DNA of 64,000 bases from Hysterangium stoloniferum (GCA_015178975.1 WHVD01000088.1:186001-250000), one strand, 5' to 3'. Counted from the stretch's first letter, positions 36,400 through 48,261 are shown. Translations and numbers: made by a program. The notes: generated by a model not told the origin, from the letters alone.

Positions 36400-37139
36400 T
36401 TTAGGATCTGCTATTGTAAGAATACCGAAGTCTCTCCCATAGGAAGTGGGAGTCGGGCCAAAGGAAAGGAAAGGAAGTTTCAAAGAAAACTTAAGACATT
36501 CCAAGGCAAATAACACATTGAGGGTGATGCAATGGGTGGTTGTGGGAGGGGAACATCGACTTTCCAGATATATGTGCTTATGTAGAGCATCAGCTCCAAG
36601 AGATGAGAACTCCCTCAAGCCCAGATTTTCGATTCATCTTATTGTGACTTGTGCAGTACAGCCTCTGTGTTGTGTGCATGCATATCACAACCCTGACATT
36701 TCGACTCTATGGAATTGTATGTGGCATCTAGCATGTGACTGCATATTGGCAGTGGCCTTGCCGAAGCAGTTGCAGTTGCGGTTCCGGTTGCAGGTGTAGG
36801 TGTGGTAGGGATGTTGTTGAGGTCAATGAAGATCATGAGGTGTTCCACATTGACACAGTTGTTGGAGTATAAATGGGGGAATGTGGGTGCATCTGAGGTG
36901 GGTATATGCATTCTGGGGAAACACCAGACATCAATATTTGTGTTGGTGGTATGGTGGGGTAAATGCTATTACATAGTAAGTTTGCATTCCCATTTTGATT
37001 TTGGTGAAGTAATTAATGGCATAGTCTAGCATCGTCTCATCACTTGGTGTGCTCAGCACATTTACATTCCCATCGCCTAACTGCATAATCCCACCCTCCC
37101 AACAACCTCTTGATAGGAAATTCTTTTGGTTATTTTTTA
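36400..37139. other. No recognised gene
   Basis: Open frames on both strands (for example 36446-36799 plus) lack recognisable motifs. The left boundary of the GCM-type transposon probably lies in here, but I could not identify terminal repeats. Confidence 0.3.
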
Positions 37140-40100
37140 AATACAAATAACATCACTCCATTTATATTCACCCTACCTCACACTATTCCTGATGATATTG
37201 CTTCCAAGCCACCAAAGCTCAAAATTACCATTGCTAGTCCCTCAGTTCCCTTATCAAAACCAGAGCAATCATCACCATCTCCCAACTTCATGTCTAGGAA
37301 CCATCTCAAGGCTCTACAACCATCTATTGGACCAATGGAGAATAGAAAATTTCAAGACTGGGATGGATGGCCTGATGGTGAATGGTTATATCAGTTTACA
37401 CATTCTGAATATGAAGCCCTCAACAAGTTATTGGTTCACTGGGCAACCACAGTCCTAGGTGGGAATAAACATCATGATATAAATCTCCAACTTTAGATAA
37501 TGGAAAGCATACAAAGCATAAATGTTTGGGTATCATACATTGCAAAAATCCTGACTGTGATATTGTCATTCAGCCTCAGACCAGAGATGCTGGTATTCAA
37601 AAGCAATTAAACCGTGGTTGTGATTGTGGATGGAATTTACATCATGTGACATGCAATATATTGTCCAAGCTTATTCATTATAAGAATGGGATTATGTATC
37701 ACAATGGTGGGACACATCTTCACCAACGACCCATCCATAAACTCCATCTTCTTCCTAATGAACACTTTCAGCTCCACAAAATATTTCAGGAATATCCAAA
37801 AATGGGCTCACTACAATTAGTCATTGGTATTCCTGGATTTCTGGTCCAGGTAAATCTGTCACAGAGATATCTCCAGGTCTATTAAATGTTGATCATGTTC
37901 AGTATGAGAAGAAAATTGTTCACAAGGGAAATAAGATTATTGGAGGGACTACAGAATCAGCATTGGAACAACTAGCTGAGTTTGGATCTCATCACCCTGA
38001 TTTTTTATGTTATAGTGAGGTTGGCCCAAGTACAACCCTTGTACTTCAAACTTCTTGAATGGAGCTACAAATAATGCTAGATGTTGTCCAGTATGATGCT
38101 GTCCCTGGATTTGTCTCTGATGCTGCACATAGCTATTGGAGAATGAGTGATTGGGTACTTATAGTATCATCCGTATATTCTTGACATCTTTATTGTTGGG
38201 TTCCAGTTCTCTTCTCAGCAGCTAATGGCACCACTTCCAATCATTACAAAATACATGTTCTAATGCTGTTTCAAAGCATTGCCTCTCAATGTCAGAAGCA
38301 GGGACACCAATTAACTGATGAAATGTTTACATGTGTTGTTGATTTCAGTCAAGCTCAGGCAAATGGCTTTGTGGAGGCCTTTGTTCAGTTTTGGTCTACT
38401 ATAGAGGGCAATACACGAAATAATGAGGAATTAACTAAGACAGCAAAACTCACTTTTGAAAGGATGCTATCAGCATTTTCATACTGGCATCACTCATCTA
38501 AAAAAGATTAGTGGTGTAGTACAGCCCCAGTTACAGGACATTTTTGAATCACATGCTCTAGGTTTGTTAGAGGCTATCAATGCAGAGGCCTTTAAAGCAC
38601 ATGCTCCAGCACTTATACGTGATTGTCCAGGTATTAAAAACTGGATGGATTGGTGGCAGCAAGACAGAACTTCCCAAATGCTTTTTAAGCCATCATGAAA
38701 GAAGATCTCTGGAAATGACTACCAGATACTACAAATGCTGAGGAAGCCATGTATTTTAGACTATACAGTGGGCTTGGTTGCAATTTGGGACTTATAGAAG
38801 GTCTAGAAGAATTACTTTCATTTGTGAATCTTCTACAGATGCAGGGTATTGCCAAGCAATCAGGGATACCAGTGGCATATGGGACTATAAAACCTTGGAC
38901 TAAGAATGCTCATCAGTTAGGATGAACTAAAGTCCACCGAAATCCAAATTTTAAAAGATTTCAAAATGATGGTCGACCACCAGATACTGCTAAGACTCTG
39001 ATTCTTGGTACCAAAAGTAAGAAAAATAGATCTGTCTTTGGAGGATATCTGAAAACTATTAAGTATACCAAATTATAATATACTCTAAAGGTCATTTAAA
39101 CATCTGGGATATGATTCAAACATAATTGGTTTGTAAAACTTTCAAAAAGTTTTAAACTCTCTCATACATTATAAACTAAAGGATCTTTCTGGACACAAGT
39201 AGACAATAAAAAAAATTAGTAGTTTGAAACACTAATACTTTTAAAAAATAGATACCTTTAGATAGTCCATTCTATGCATATGTATATTATTGGCACCTCT
39301 AAATACATATGTATTACTTTGGAATGGATCTGTCAATCTGAACAGCTTTCTACTTGATTCAACATACCCAGAATATATAGGGGGTTTTACTTAATAAAGA
39401 CAGCTCTGGTATGAAAAATTTCCAATAATATTTTACATATTTTACAGGGAAATAACTACATTACAACTTTTAAAAAACAAATTAACAACAAAAGTATTAG
39501 CAAGTATTTACATAACTTGGAAAACCATATACAATAGATTCTATTAATTGACTCTGAATTGTCTAAGATGTAATATGGAAAACTATTTCTGATGGTTGTT
39601 TTTTGATGATATAATTGTTTCAGAATAGATATCACTATTTAAAGATGGAGTTTTGTAAAAATAGACTTTTATTAGTAAATATTTGAGATTATAGTAATTA
39701 TAAACACCCTCCTTTATTCCAAGATACCAATGGAAGGAATACTCTTGTTGGTTGGATACTTCACTTGAACTCATATACCAGGCAGTTGATCACCATTGGC
39801 CAGCATTATGTCAAAATCTTTCACAACTAGATGCTCAGTTATTACTCTCATTTTTATACCATATTTTTGAAGAGTGTTTAATTACTGTTGGTGAAGTATT
39901 CAATGACCAAAAAAGCATATTAATTTGTGCCAAATGTGATCAATTACATGAACAACTCTTTCAAAAGGGGTTTATCAAAGCAATTGTTGAGCCTGATGTT
40001 CTCATGGGTTGGTTTGAGAGGGCTATTCAAGAGTTTCATAGCCATTCTTGTGATAATACAATACTCTCATTTCATGAATCCAACTCCGCTCTTGTAAAAC

Positions 40101-41950
40101 CCAATGAGAGGCCCATTATCAACTTACCAGCCTGCCAAAGACACAAACAATTCACTACCTTCAACTCAAACACTACCAGATGGCAAATGGCAATTTACAA
40201 TCATGGTTATACTCACAGGTTCTTCCAAGCTCAGATAATATAGAAAAGGTGCAAAGGTGAACAGATATGCAAGAGTACACCCTCTATAATGGAAATCTGG
40301 ATACACATTCCCATTATGCTTATTTTGTCTCTATATTATGAGGACTTGGCAAAGACATGGTGTTTGCCTAAAAAGTTTAAATTATTTCAGAATTCAAGCC
40401 ATCTTGAAGGTCTCCACTACAACCTTGTAGACAAAGCTATCTATAAGCATGATGGTTTACATCATTTGGGATCCTCAGTAAAAATACAAAAAGGTACTAC
40501 ATATATCACAACACCTTGAAGAGAAGATTCAGACAGTTTCAGGCCCAGCTTCATATACTAGTGCTGTTATATATATGTTACAAGGTGGAATTAAAACTCA
40601 GGAAGAGTTTCAGAAAATACAAAAAAAAGTCTTGGCTGATCACCATATTCTTGTAAACTACAATTCTTCAACAACACTGCCTTAAGCCACTCTAAATCCT
40701 ACTATCCTTCTCTATTTCCATCAGAGGAATGATTTTGGCTTACAAACCCCAGTAGGCTGGATATTCAAGATTATATTTGTATATCACCACAAGACATTTC
40801 TCATGTGACTCCAAAGCAAATTCAAATCACTCCAAATGCACCTAGCATACTCAAGAGACAAAATAGCAATCAATCTCATATATTAATCCAAACTGATGAG
40901 GATGATGAGGCATTCTATTCTCAACAGAAACATCCTCAAAGATTCTCTCAAAGAGTAGAGTCTGATAGTGAAGGCCAGGTAGTCATTCACAAAACAAAGT
41001 CCAAAAGACTTCCAAAACCTATGTCTACACCTACCTTATCTCCAATACCTAAGATTACTAGGATAAGTTCTAATGCTTCACTATTTCCAATCTCATGTTG
41101 TTGTGGACATACTGGTGATGGCAATGAGGAAGCAGCTCAGGGATTTACCAATGACTACATTCACTGTGATGAATGCCATAATTGGTCTCATATTGCTTGT
41201 CAATGTGAAGGAAGAGCTAGTAACCTTGGGAATAGACTATTCATTTATGATGAATGTGATGTAGTTCAAATTCAACTAGCATTGTGACCTCAATCAGAAT
41301 GGTATGTGAACTTGTTTTGATATTTGGATAACCTCTTACAGATGTGTTTTAAATAGCTCAAGAACTCGACAGCTAAATAACCATGCAACTCAACCTTTGC
41401 ACAAGTGCCTCTTGTAAGTTTCCAAATCAAATTTCACCTTTGATTGTCTTAATGCATATTAATTATATTTAGACCTGGATTGGTTGCCCTTGCTCAACAT
41501 GGGAAGTATTACTATCCTGTGCAGCTAATTCGACTTAATCATGACTCTGATCCCAAAATATGGCATGTGAAATGGTGGCGACACAATCACTATCATAGTC
41601 TATCTCCAACAGAGTCATGGATTCCAGAACATAATGTTATTGACTTCTTGTGGAGAGACCAGAAGTATAGATGGTGGATTGGAGTAAGCTATTTAAAGTT
41701 ATTCATAGTTCTTAAAATAACTGAATTTTGACTTTTATAGTTGGGAAAATGGGATTTGGTGTGCTCATTACCACATGAAGATGACAAGATCTTGGATTAC
41801 CTTCATTATCCCTCATCTCCAATGTTTGATACTCTTCTGAAACCCCATGTTCTATTACTTAACAAGCTGGTGAAGATACCAAAACAAGTTATAAGAGAAG
41901 AATGTCCTACTTTAGATTATCTGTACACTGGGAAGGCCGTTTCATAGTTG
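37140..41950 (+). pseudogene. GCM-zinc-finger transposase (MULE-like) with PHD finger, degenerate
   Basis: In order: DWDGWPDGEW (about 37352), the WPDG signature of the WRKY-GCM1 zinc finger; its Cys/His ligands in HCKNPDC, then CDCGWNLHHVTC (about 37535-37665); a DDE core with Asp in FVSDAAHSYW (38119), Asp in CVVDFSQAQANGF (38341) and Glu in NAEEAMYFRLY (38743 or its neighbour); a PHD-type finger CCCGHTGDG, then HCDECHNWSHIAC, then CD.C (about 41095-41260); and a C-terminal domain LARPGLVALAQHGKYYYPV-like with WHVKWWRHNHYHS (about 41465-41720). Stops near 38058, 38186 and 38696 and frameshifts break it. Families of this type are repeated in agaricomycetes. All three catalytic acids survive, but the gene cannot be translated whole. 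Confidence 0.65.
39080..39745. other. AT-rich block inside the transposon
   Basis: About 665 bp of very AT-rich, non-coding sequence lie between the end of the DDE-region frame (near 39078) and the next coding stretch (39752). It is a long intron or an inserted element; I found no clear terminal repeats. Confidence 0.35.
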
Positions 41951-42189
41951 AAAGCTGAATTGAATTCCTGAAAAACCATATAATGGTGTTTTCTGGAAAT
42001 CTCTCTTCAATACAAATTGCCATGATACATTATTGGCTGCATATGAACCTAGACTCTGGTGCAAGGAACAAGGATAAATGGATCCAAAGGGTACCTATTC
42101 CCTGTCTCTGCTACTGTGTGCGAATCGGTCAATCGCTGACCCTGTGTTCGTTGCTTGTGCTTATGGTCCTGCGCCGATTTTTTACAACC

Positions 42190-42425
42190 TTGGCTTATCT
42201 GGTAGCTGCGAACCTTTGCCTCTCATTCATAATTGCGTAAGTTATTATGTTCAGATATGCTAGAATTGCTTCTCATTGAGCTCCTGCAATCATACTACAT
42301 ATAATGCCCGAGATTGCTGGTAAGAGTGACCTCACACTGGGACTTGCCAAAATCTCACATGGCATCCGTGGCAGATATTCAAGTGGCAACCGTAAAGCAA
42401 CTACCTTAGGGCATTTAATCACACA
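42190..42425 (+). repeat. Direct repeat, copy 1 of 2
   Basis: About 235 bp, from GGCTTATCTGGTAGCTG to the CATTTAATCACACA stretch, recur at 43035-43290 with about 80 percent identity by eye. Confidence 0.7.
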
Positions 42426-42579
42426 TGGCATCTGAGTTCATTGCAGATATCTTCAAAGAGAGGTATTGAAGAAGCAACTGCAGCGAAACTAAGTATCTCA
42501 CACCATTTTGTTTGCATACATAACACTGGCCGGGGATGTCCAGTAACCTTAATATTTAAGTTTCGAACATGGAGAATTC

Positions 42580-42740
42580 GATTTTGTACACGTGAGACGT
42601 GATGCAAGAGGTGTGCACGAGAGAAGATTGTATAAGAGTGGCGAAAAAAGGTGGCACGTTCGAACTGTGAAGACAGATTTGTTCTCTCCAGGTTCCGTAA
42701 CCCCTGTTGATGATGAGGGAGTAGAAGAGGACAGTGATGA
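42580..42740 (+). repeat. Dispersed repeat, copy 2
   Basis: Inverted relative to 26930-27090. In this copy the plus strand has an open frame (42592-42855, 87 codons) containing RLYKSGEKRWHVRTVKTDLF; the other copy keeps only fragments of it. It could be a remnant of an unrecognised gene or element. Confidence 0.5.
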
Positions 42741-43034
42741 GTGCAGACTGCCCCTGCTAATGACGGGTATGAATGAAAAACATCTGACGGTTCTCTCTGT
42801 GGGAGGAGACCTGATGCAGAGTGGCATACGGGTACATAATACAAGGTGGCTTTAGCACAGTTATCCACAAATATATGCCCAGTGTGTGGCATCATGAGAA
42901 TAAATAGTTTAGGTGTATCATTATACTGATTTGCCACAGATGGAAGATGGCAGCATGCTTTGAAATCATGAAGTGATGGTACTTTGATATATGAAGGAAA
43001 TTATTGGCACTCAAACTACTCTCATCAAGTTTCT

Positions 43035-43290
43035 GGCTTATCTGGTAGCTGAGAATGTTCTCTAATTCATAATTGGATAAGTTATTATGTTCTAAAGCCA
43101 TAAGCTGGCTAGAGTTGCTTCTCATTGAGCGCCTGCGATCATACTACATATACTGCACCGAGAATGCTGTTAATTTAATTTCTTGAGAAGCTAAGAGTGA
43201 CCCAGCTGGCACTTGCCAAAATATCCCATGGCATTCGTGGCAGATATTCAATTAGCAGCTGCAATGTAACTACCTTATGCCATTTCATCA
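43035..43290 (+). repeat. Direct repeat, copy 2 of 2
   Basis: Partner of 42190-42425, with a 20-30 bp insertion (around 43170) relative to copy 1. The pair sits between the GCM transposon and the copia element. Confidence 0.7.
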
Positions 43291-43783
43291 CACACAACAA
43301 TGACGTAGGTTTGCAGTGAGCTCAATACTTACACCGATTTCGCAACACTAGGTCTGTCTACACAAGGTCGCAGTTGTTTACCACACTATATAGATGGGCA
43401 TCTCAGTTTTGCTTAGTTATGACATTATTTACTCTTCCAGCAGAAATCCAGTTCCTATGGCAGAATAGGATGAGACTAGCATCTGTGCTATACATCATCG
43501 CCTGATATTCATTGCTTCTTGAGTTTATATTTTTTGTCACCCTTGATTTAGGAAATGCACCATTAGAGGTGCGTGGTGGATGGGCCTGAAAATGTCCCTT
43601 GACTTACAGCAGTTTATGTTGAAGACAAAAGGCACCGCATATATGTGGCAGGGTCAACATATTTGGGGACTGTCTGAATAACGGTGATACCGGTGTGGTA
43701 ACAACATGATCGGTCATCACGATCAGGCTCCACTCATCCACACATCTCACATATGAGCACATGGTCCTTTTGTTTATGTAGAA

Positions 43784-43790
43784 TATATAA
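43784..43790 (+). promoter_or_regulatory. TATA box of LTR A
   Basis: TATATAA, about 30 nt before AGTCC at 43817, the point where the duplicated leader begins. The spacing makes 43817 the likely transcription start. Confidence 0.65.
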
Positions 43791-43843
43791 AGGGACAACC
43801 TACATAGCTTAACCTCAGTCCGTTATACTTATATGAGACTGAG

Positions 43844-43898
43844 GTGAGCACAGAACGATCCTTTCTCTCTTAGTATATGCACTTACTGTATACAATAG
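43844..43898 (+). other. Predicted 55-nt intron in the copia leader (LTR A)
   Basis: Starts GTGAGC and ends CAATAG, with CACTTAC as a possible branch site. It is exactly the sequence missing between exon 1 and exon 2 in the second leader copy 78 nt downstream. Confidence 0.75.
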
Positions 43899-43976
43899 CT
43901 CTTCTTAGGTACACATTATATAGTCCATTATACTTATACGAGACTGAGCTCTTCTTAGGGACTATATATTTCAACA

Positions 43977-43986
43977 GGTTATGGGC
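43977..43986 (+). promoter_or_regulatory. Primer-binding site
   Basis: GGTTATGGGC directly after the LTR end matches the known Drosophila copia primer-binding site, which uses a half-molecule of initiator Met-tRNA. This fixes the LTR boundary and the element's orientation. Confidence 0.75.
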
Positions 43987-44029
43987 CTTTGTCCCTACTG
44001 AGACACTTACCCAATTTTTTTCCGCTGCC

Positions 44030-44860
44030 ATGTCTATGCCGGCCTCTACCCCGTCCATCCCCCTATTACGCACGTCTGTTGTTTATGCAGATGCTAAGCT
44101 TGATAAGGATTTGGGAAACTACTCTGAATGGTACCGCAGTGCTCGGCACTACCTCACGGTCCCTGGCCTCATTTCCTATGCCCTTGGCACCGCCCCCTCC
44201 CCAGTATCTTCCGATCCTCTTGCTACGCAGAACTGGGCTGCGAATGATGGCCTCACCCATGCCTTGATCCTCTCGACCCTGTCCAGGGCTGAGTGGGACT
44301 TCGCTGAGCCCATTCAGGGTGCGAAGGCCTGTTGGGACGCCCTTCTGCTTTGCCATCGGAACGAGGGGCCCATTTGCCAGGTGCAACTGATCCAGGAGGC
44401 CCTCACTCTCCAGTATTCCAAGTTGATCTCTCTCTCTACTACTGCCTCCCAAATATGCCGTGCCATCTCCCGTGCATTCGAGATGGGCCAGCTCACTGAG
44501 GACCTTTTTAAGTGCATCGCCTTATTGAACTCCCTTGGGGATTTTCCCCATTTACGCTCCTTGATCACACGAGACCTTTCTGAGTCCTCTGCATCTACCC
44601 CTTACACTTCCGCTCGCATTATCCTCTTGCTCGAGAATGAGCAGCGCCTTCTTGCGTCTGATACCCAGCATACTGCGCCTGTGGATGCCATCGCCCTTTC
44701 AACACAGTCCGCTTCCCCGAAACGTCCTGTCATTACCTGTAGCAACCCAAATTGCCACAAACAGGGACACACGATTGCGTACTGCGTTTCAGCTGGGGGA
44801 GATGGCTGGCAAAAGCATCGAAGAAGGAAAAGCTTCTCGGCGCAGGGATCTGGAAGCTAA
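44030..44860 (+). CDS. Copia gag
   Basis: 276 codons from the ATG at 44030, 54 nt after the LTR end. The UBN2-like gag domain shows YSEWYRSARHYLTVPGLISY near the start and the alpha-helical capsid region after it. A zinc knuckle CSNPNCHKQGHTIAYC lies near residue 235. The frame ends at TAA 44858-44860, but the intended reading changes frame at the G-run near 44794. There EMAGKSIEEGKASRRRDLEA continues into pol, so gag and pol were probably one polyprotein separated here by a 1-nt indel. Confidence 0.8.
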   Translation: MSMPASTPSIPLLRTSVVYADAKLDKDLGNYSEWYRSARHYLTVPGLISYALGTAPSPVSSDPLATQNWAANDGLTHALILSTLSRAEWDFAEPIQGAKACWDALLLCHRNEGPICQVQLIQEALTLQYSKLISLSTTASQICRAISRAFEMGQLTEDLFKCIALLNSLGDFPHLRSLITRDLSESSASTPYTSARIILLLENEQRLLASDTQHTAPVDAIALSTQSASPKRPVITCSNPNCHKQGHTIAYCVSAGGDGWQKHRRRKSFSAQGSGS

Positions 44861-47175
44861 GAAATCTGGAAATTCTACACCTGCACCTGCAGGTAAGTTC
44901 CCCATCAGCATCATGGGTGCGAACGGTCAAGTCTTTACTGCATATATGGACACGCCCCTACCCACTGATGCCGCTTTCACTGGTGCCGCGATTGAGGAGC
45001 CTGCCATGGTGATGACGCCTTCTGATCAGGCTGAATATGCTGGATGGATAGCCACCGATGATAACCCACATGTCACCATAAATTGGAACTTACATAGTTT
45101 TCCAGTAGGCACATTGGCGCTGGCCACATCAGTACTGGCCACATTGGCCCCTCCCCTTCTCAGCTCACCTCCCATTCCACACCCCTTCTGGCTTGATACA
45201 GGTGCCAGTATACACATATCACCAGACCATACCGACTTTACCTCCTTACGCACTATATCCCCATGCCCTGTCACAGGCCTGGGGGGGTCATCGGTGATGG
45301 TTATTGGATTGGGCGATGTTCACCTTCGCATTGAGAACAGGACCCACGTTACTCTCCGTGATGTTCTTTACATCCCTACTGCATCCGTTCGACTTATCTC
45401 TGTCAGGTGTATCACTAGAGATTCCAACGTGACTGCTCATTTCAGTCATTCCTCATGCTGGCTCACAAGTTCTTCTGGTGCAACCATTGTGCAAGGCTCA
45501 CTACTTCCCCACAGGAACTTATATTCCTTAACATTACAGTCTACTGCCTCTGACCAGGTTTTCTTCTCCCATGGTCATCCTGATCTTGCCACATGGCACC
45601 ACCGTTTAGGTCACGCGAATTATCAATCCATCCTGGATATGGTCAAAAATGGTCTCATCAAAGGTGTGCCACTCTCCACTCACCAGCATCCACCCAAGTG
45701 TGGTTTTTGCATCCTCAGAAAGCAGACCAAAAATTCTGTACCCAAGGTGAGAGCACAGGGGGATGGGCATAAGGCTACAAGGCGCTTGGAAAAGGTCTGG
45801 GTGGATTTGGCAGGTCCTAATGATGTTGCATTCCGCACAGGATCATTATATATTATGAATATTATTGATGATTACTCACATTACCCCTGGTCAATCCCAC
45901 TAACCCATAAAAGTGATGCTTTTCCAGTGCTCCAGACCTGGGAACATGCACGGGAGGTGGAGACCGGCCTGAAAGTCGGAGTGTACAGGACAGACAATGG
46001 CGAATTAAAAAGTAATTGAATGCAACAGTGGCTCGAGTCTCGTGGGACCCGGCACGAATACACAGCACCTTATACATCTGTGCATATAGGCCGTGTCGAG
46101 CGCATACACCGTACTTTAATGGGGAAGGCACATACTATGCATATATATGCTGGCTTACCTGCCCAATTTTGGGAGGAATTTTACCTTACTGCGACTCATG
46201 TACACACAAAAACTACTACAGTTCAACTTCAGAAACAATCACCTTGGGAACTTTGGCATGGCCAGTCACCAGATGTCAATTATTTACGGGAGGCGGGGTG
46301 CCGGGCATTCATCCTCATCCTCAGCAAACATAACCCCAAAGTATATGAGCGATCAATCAAATGTATTCTTCTAGGATACGAACCCAATATGAAGGTGTAT
46401 CGATACTACAACCCAAAGACAAATTTGATTTATGTCTCTTACCACGTGCAATTCCTTGAAAGTCACAATGGCCACATTAGGCCAAGCCCGGGCTATAACA
46501 GTATGTTATCACCGCCGCACATCCCATTAACTCATGTTATGAATCCCTCACCACCGCTGTTGGATGACTCTGAGCCGATCATTCCTACACCTAGTACCTC
46601 CAATGTACCACCAGCTCTCCCTATCCCAGGTACCGATCCGATACCCCCTGTCCCTCCTGTCCCAGCACTCCCTGTGCCCACTGACATTGACATCCGTTGG
46701 TCCAATCGCATAGCCACGTGCATTGCAGATTGCCCCTCCCGGGTAGCTGCTGCTGTCCAGGCTTCCATTGACAGTGCAGCCCATGTGCGTGCACAGAAAG
46801 AACAGTGTCGCCTTGCTCTTCAGCAATTGCATGCAGACGTTGCTGACATTCCTGATGACACAGAGGAGCCGGGGGGGGGGGGGGGGGGCTGGCCAAGTCC
46901 CATGAGGACGTATTAGCTGCGATCTCTAGTGGTTCAGTGCTCTATGAGATGGACCCACTTACCTGGGAGGAGGCCAGGGATGCACCGCATGGTGATGCTT
47001 GGTGTCTCAGCTACCAGGAGGAACTTGCGTCTCTGAAAGGTATGGGAGTATACAGGTTAGTTCCACTGTCTGATGTCCCCTCAGGCACCAAGATCCATAA
47101 GGGCAAGCCCGTTTTTCATGTCAAATGGAATGCCCTAGGTGAGGTGACTCGGCACAAGACTAGGTGTGAAGGGTA
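44800..47175 (+). pseudogene. Copia pol: protease, integrase, partial reverse transcriptase
   Basis: Protease motif LDTGASIHIS (about 45191). GAG-pre-integrase HHRLGHANYQ with CGFC (about 45600-45715). Integrase core with Asp in VDLAGP (about 45803), Asp in RTDNGEL (about 45990) and Glu in GRVERIHRTL (about 46092). A TGA at 46018-46020 interrupts the core. A poly-G run (46871-46888) shifts frame before the RT, which begins MDPLTWEEARDAPHGDAW (46952) and stops after FHVKWNALGEV (about 47145). Three independent lesions plus truncation mean it is inactive. Confidence 0.85.
46871..46888 (+). repeat. G18 homopolymer
   Basis: Eighteen consecutive G within pol, between integrase and RT, changing the frame. 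Length may be a polymerase or assembly artefact. Confidence 0.8.
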
Positions 47176-48261
47176 TGCATATATGCATGATTGGACAGTG
47201 GAATAATATACATATTGTTCATAATGCCACTAATTCTGGACTATATAAAAGGAAAACCATCCCTGTTCGTTTGGCGAGCAAGAAATTGAGGAATCTGAAG
47301 GTAGGGACTGGGAGAAGCCTGTGTATATGCAGAAGGTATTATTATATTACTAGTGTTTTATTGGGTATCAGCCAAGGGAGGCCTTCATGAAGCCTAACCA
47401 GGCTGGAATCCCACACTACCAGTTTGTCTGTTGTGCGTAAAAGCAGTTCCCCAGGCGGTAAGTGTGTGGCAACGGCCATGCGTGAAATATCTTATTATCT
47501 CTTTATATATGTATTTAACACTATGCCCAATGGTATTGGGAACTTGAGCAGACCACAGTAGATATTAGAATATAACTTTTTGGCTTCTATCTACAAGTGA
47601 ACTACTGGGGATTATATATCTATGGGGAGAAGGTTCTGGAAGGGATGACAGAGATATTACTAAAGCTATGTTAAGTATGTTCCAAGATATTCTATAATAT
47701 TCTAGGAATGTCAGGTTGATTACCAACAAATGGAACCATCTAAATCTCACCTGGACCAAGCTAGCTGACTACCCAGCTGAGTAAGGTGAGCGGCGTGGGT
47801 AGAATGCTGAGTTTCAGCCACATCCAGAATTCTAGGCACGTATCCACGACAGCTATCAACTATTCGCTAAATGGTCTGTAAGGGGAACACACTTCCATAC
47901 TGCTTTGCGCCTTGTGGTACTGACACTGAAGACAACTTTGTCCCTCCTCAAGCCACGACTAACATCGCGCCTCCTCAGCCAAAACGATGAGGGCCAATAC
48001 TTATACGTATCAGTGATAACTTTTGTCGAAAGCGGCGATGTGTACTGTTCGTGAAGCAAACCTGCAAGGCAGCTGTTACTGGACCGAGTCCTTGGTTGCC
48101 AAACACTTCTGTCGATTCCCCAGATCCAAGTCGTCAGAGAGTGACTGGCACTGACTGCCAAAATGACACATTTACGTGTATGGTTCTATCGGATTATTTT
48201 ACACATTGTACATAAATATGTACGAATCGAGCACGTTAACTTATGCAATGAGATTACAATG
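47176..48261. other. No recognised gene
   Basis: Non-coding remains next to the copia break. A TTGTTCATAATGC string near 47216 recurs near 52134. A minus-strand frame at 47856-48161 has no recognisable motif. Confidence 0.35.

Larger units (their letters stand above)
43617..43976 (+). repeat. Copia 5' LTR (LTR A) with intron-containing and intron-less leader copies
   Basis: 360 bp, TGTTGAA at the left and TTCAACA at the right. Parts: TATA at 43784-43790; leader exon 1 43817-43843; GT-AG intron 43844-43898; exon 2 43899-43908; spacer 43909-43921; second exon 1 43922-43948 (25/27 identical); second exon 2 43949-43958 (identical); then 18 nt to the LTR end. Exon 1 copy 1 sits in a stem CCTCAGTC...GACTGAGG that holds the 5' splice site. 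The second copy lacks the intron exactly. Confidence 0.85.
43617..47175 (+). mobile_element. Ty1/copia retrotransposon, 3'-truncated
   Basis: 5' LTR, primer-binding site, gag, protease, integrase and the first part of reverse transcriptase follow in canonical copia order. The coding match stops near 47170, right after the FHVKWN motif of RT; RNase H and the 3' LTR are absent. The break is abrupt, so a deletion or recombination removed the 3' half. Confidence 0.85.

Noticed and set aside
46871..46888. Programmed frameshift at the G-run in copia pol
   Set aside because: An 18-G run is more likely slippage or assembly error, and the element is already broken by a stop and a deletion.
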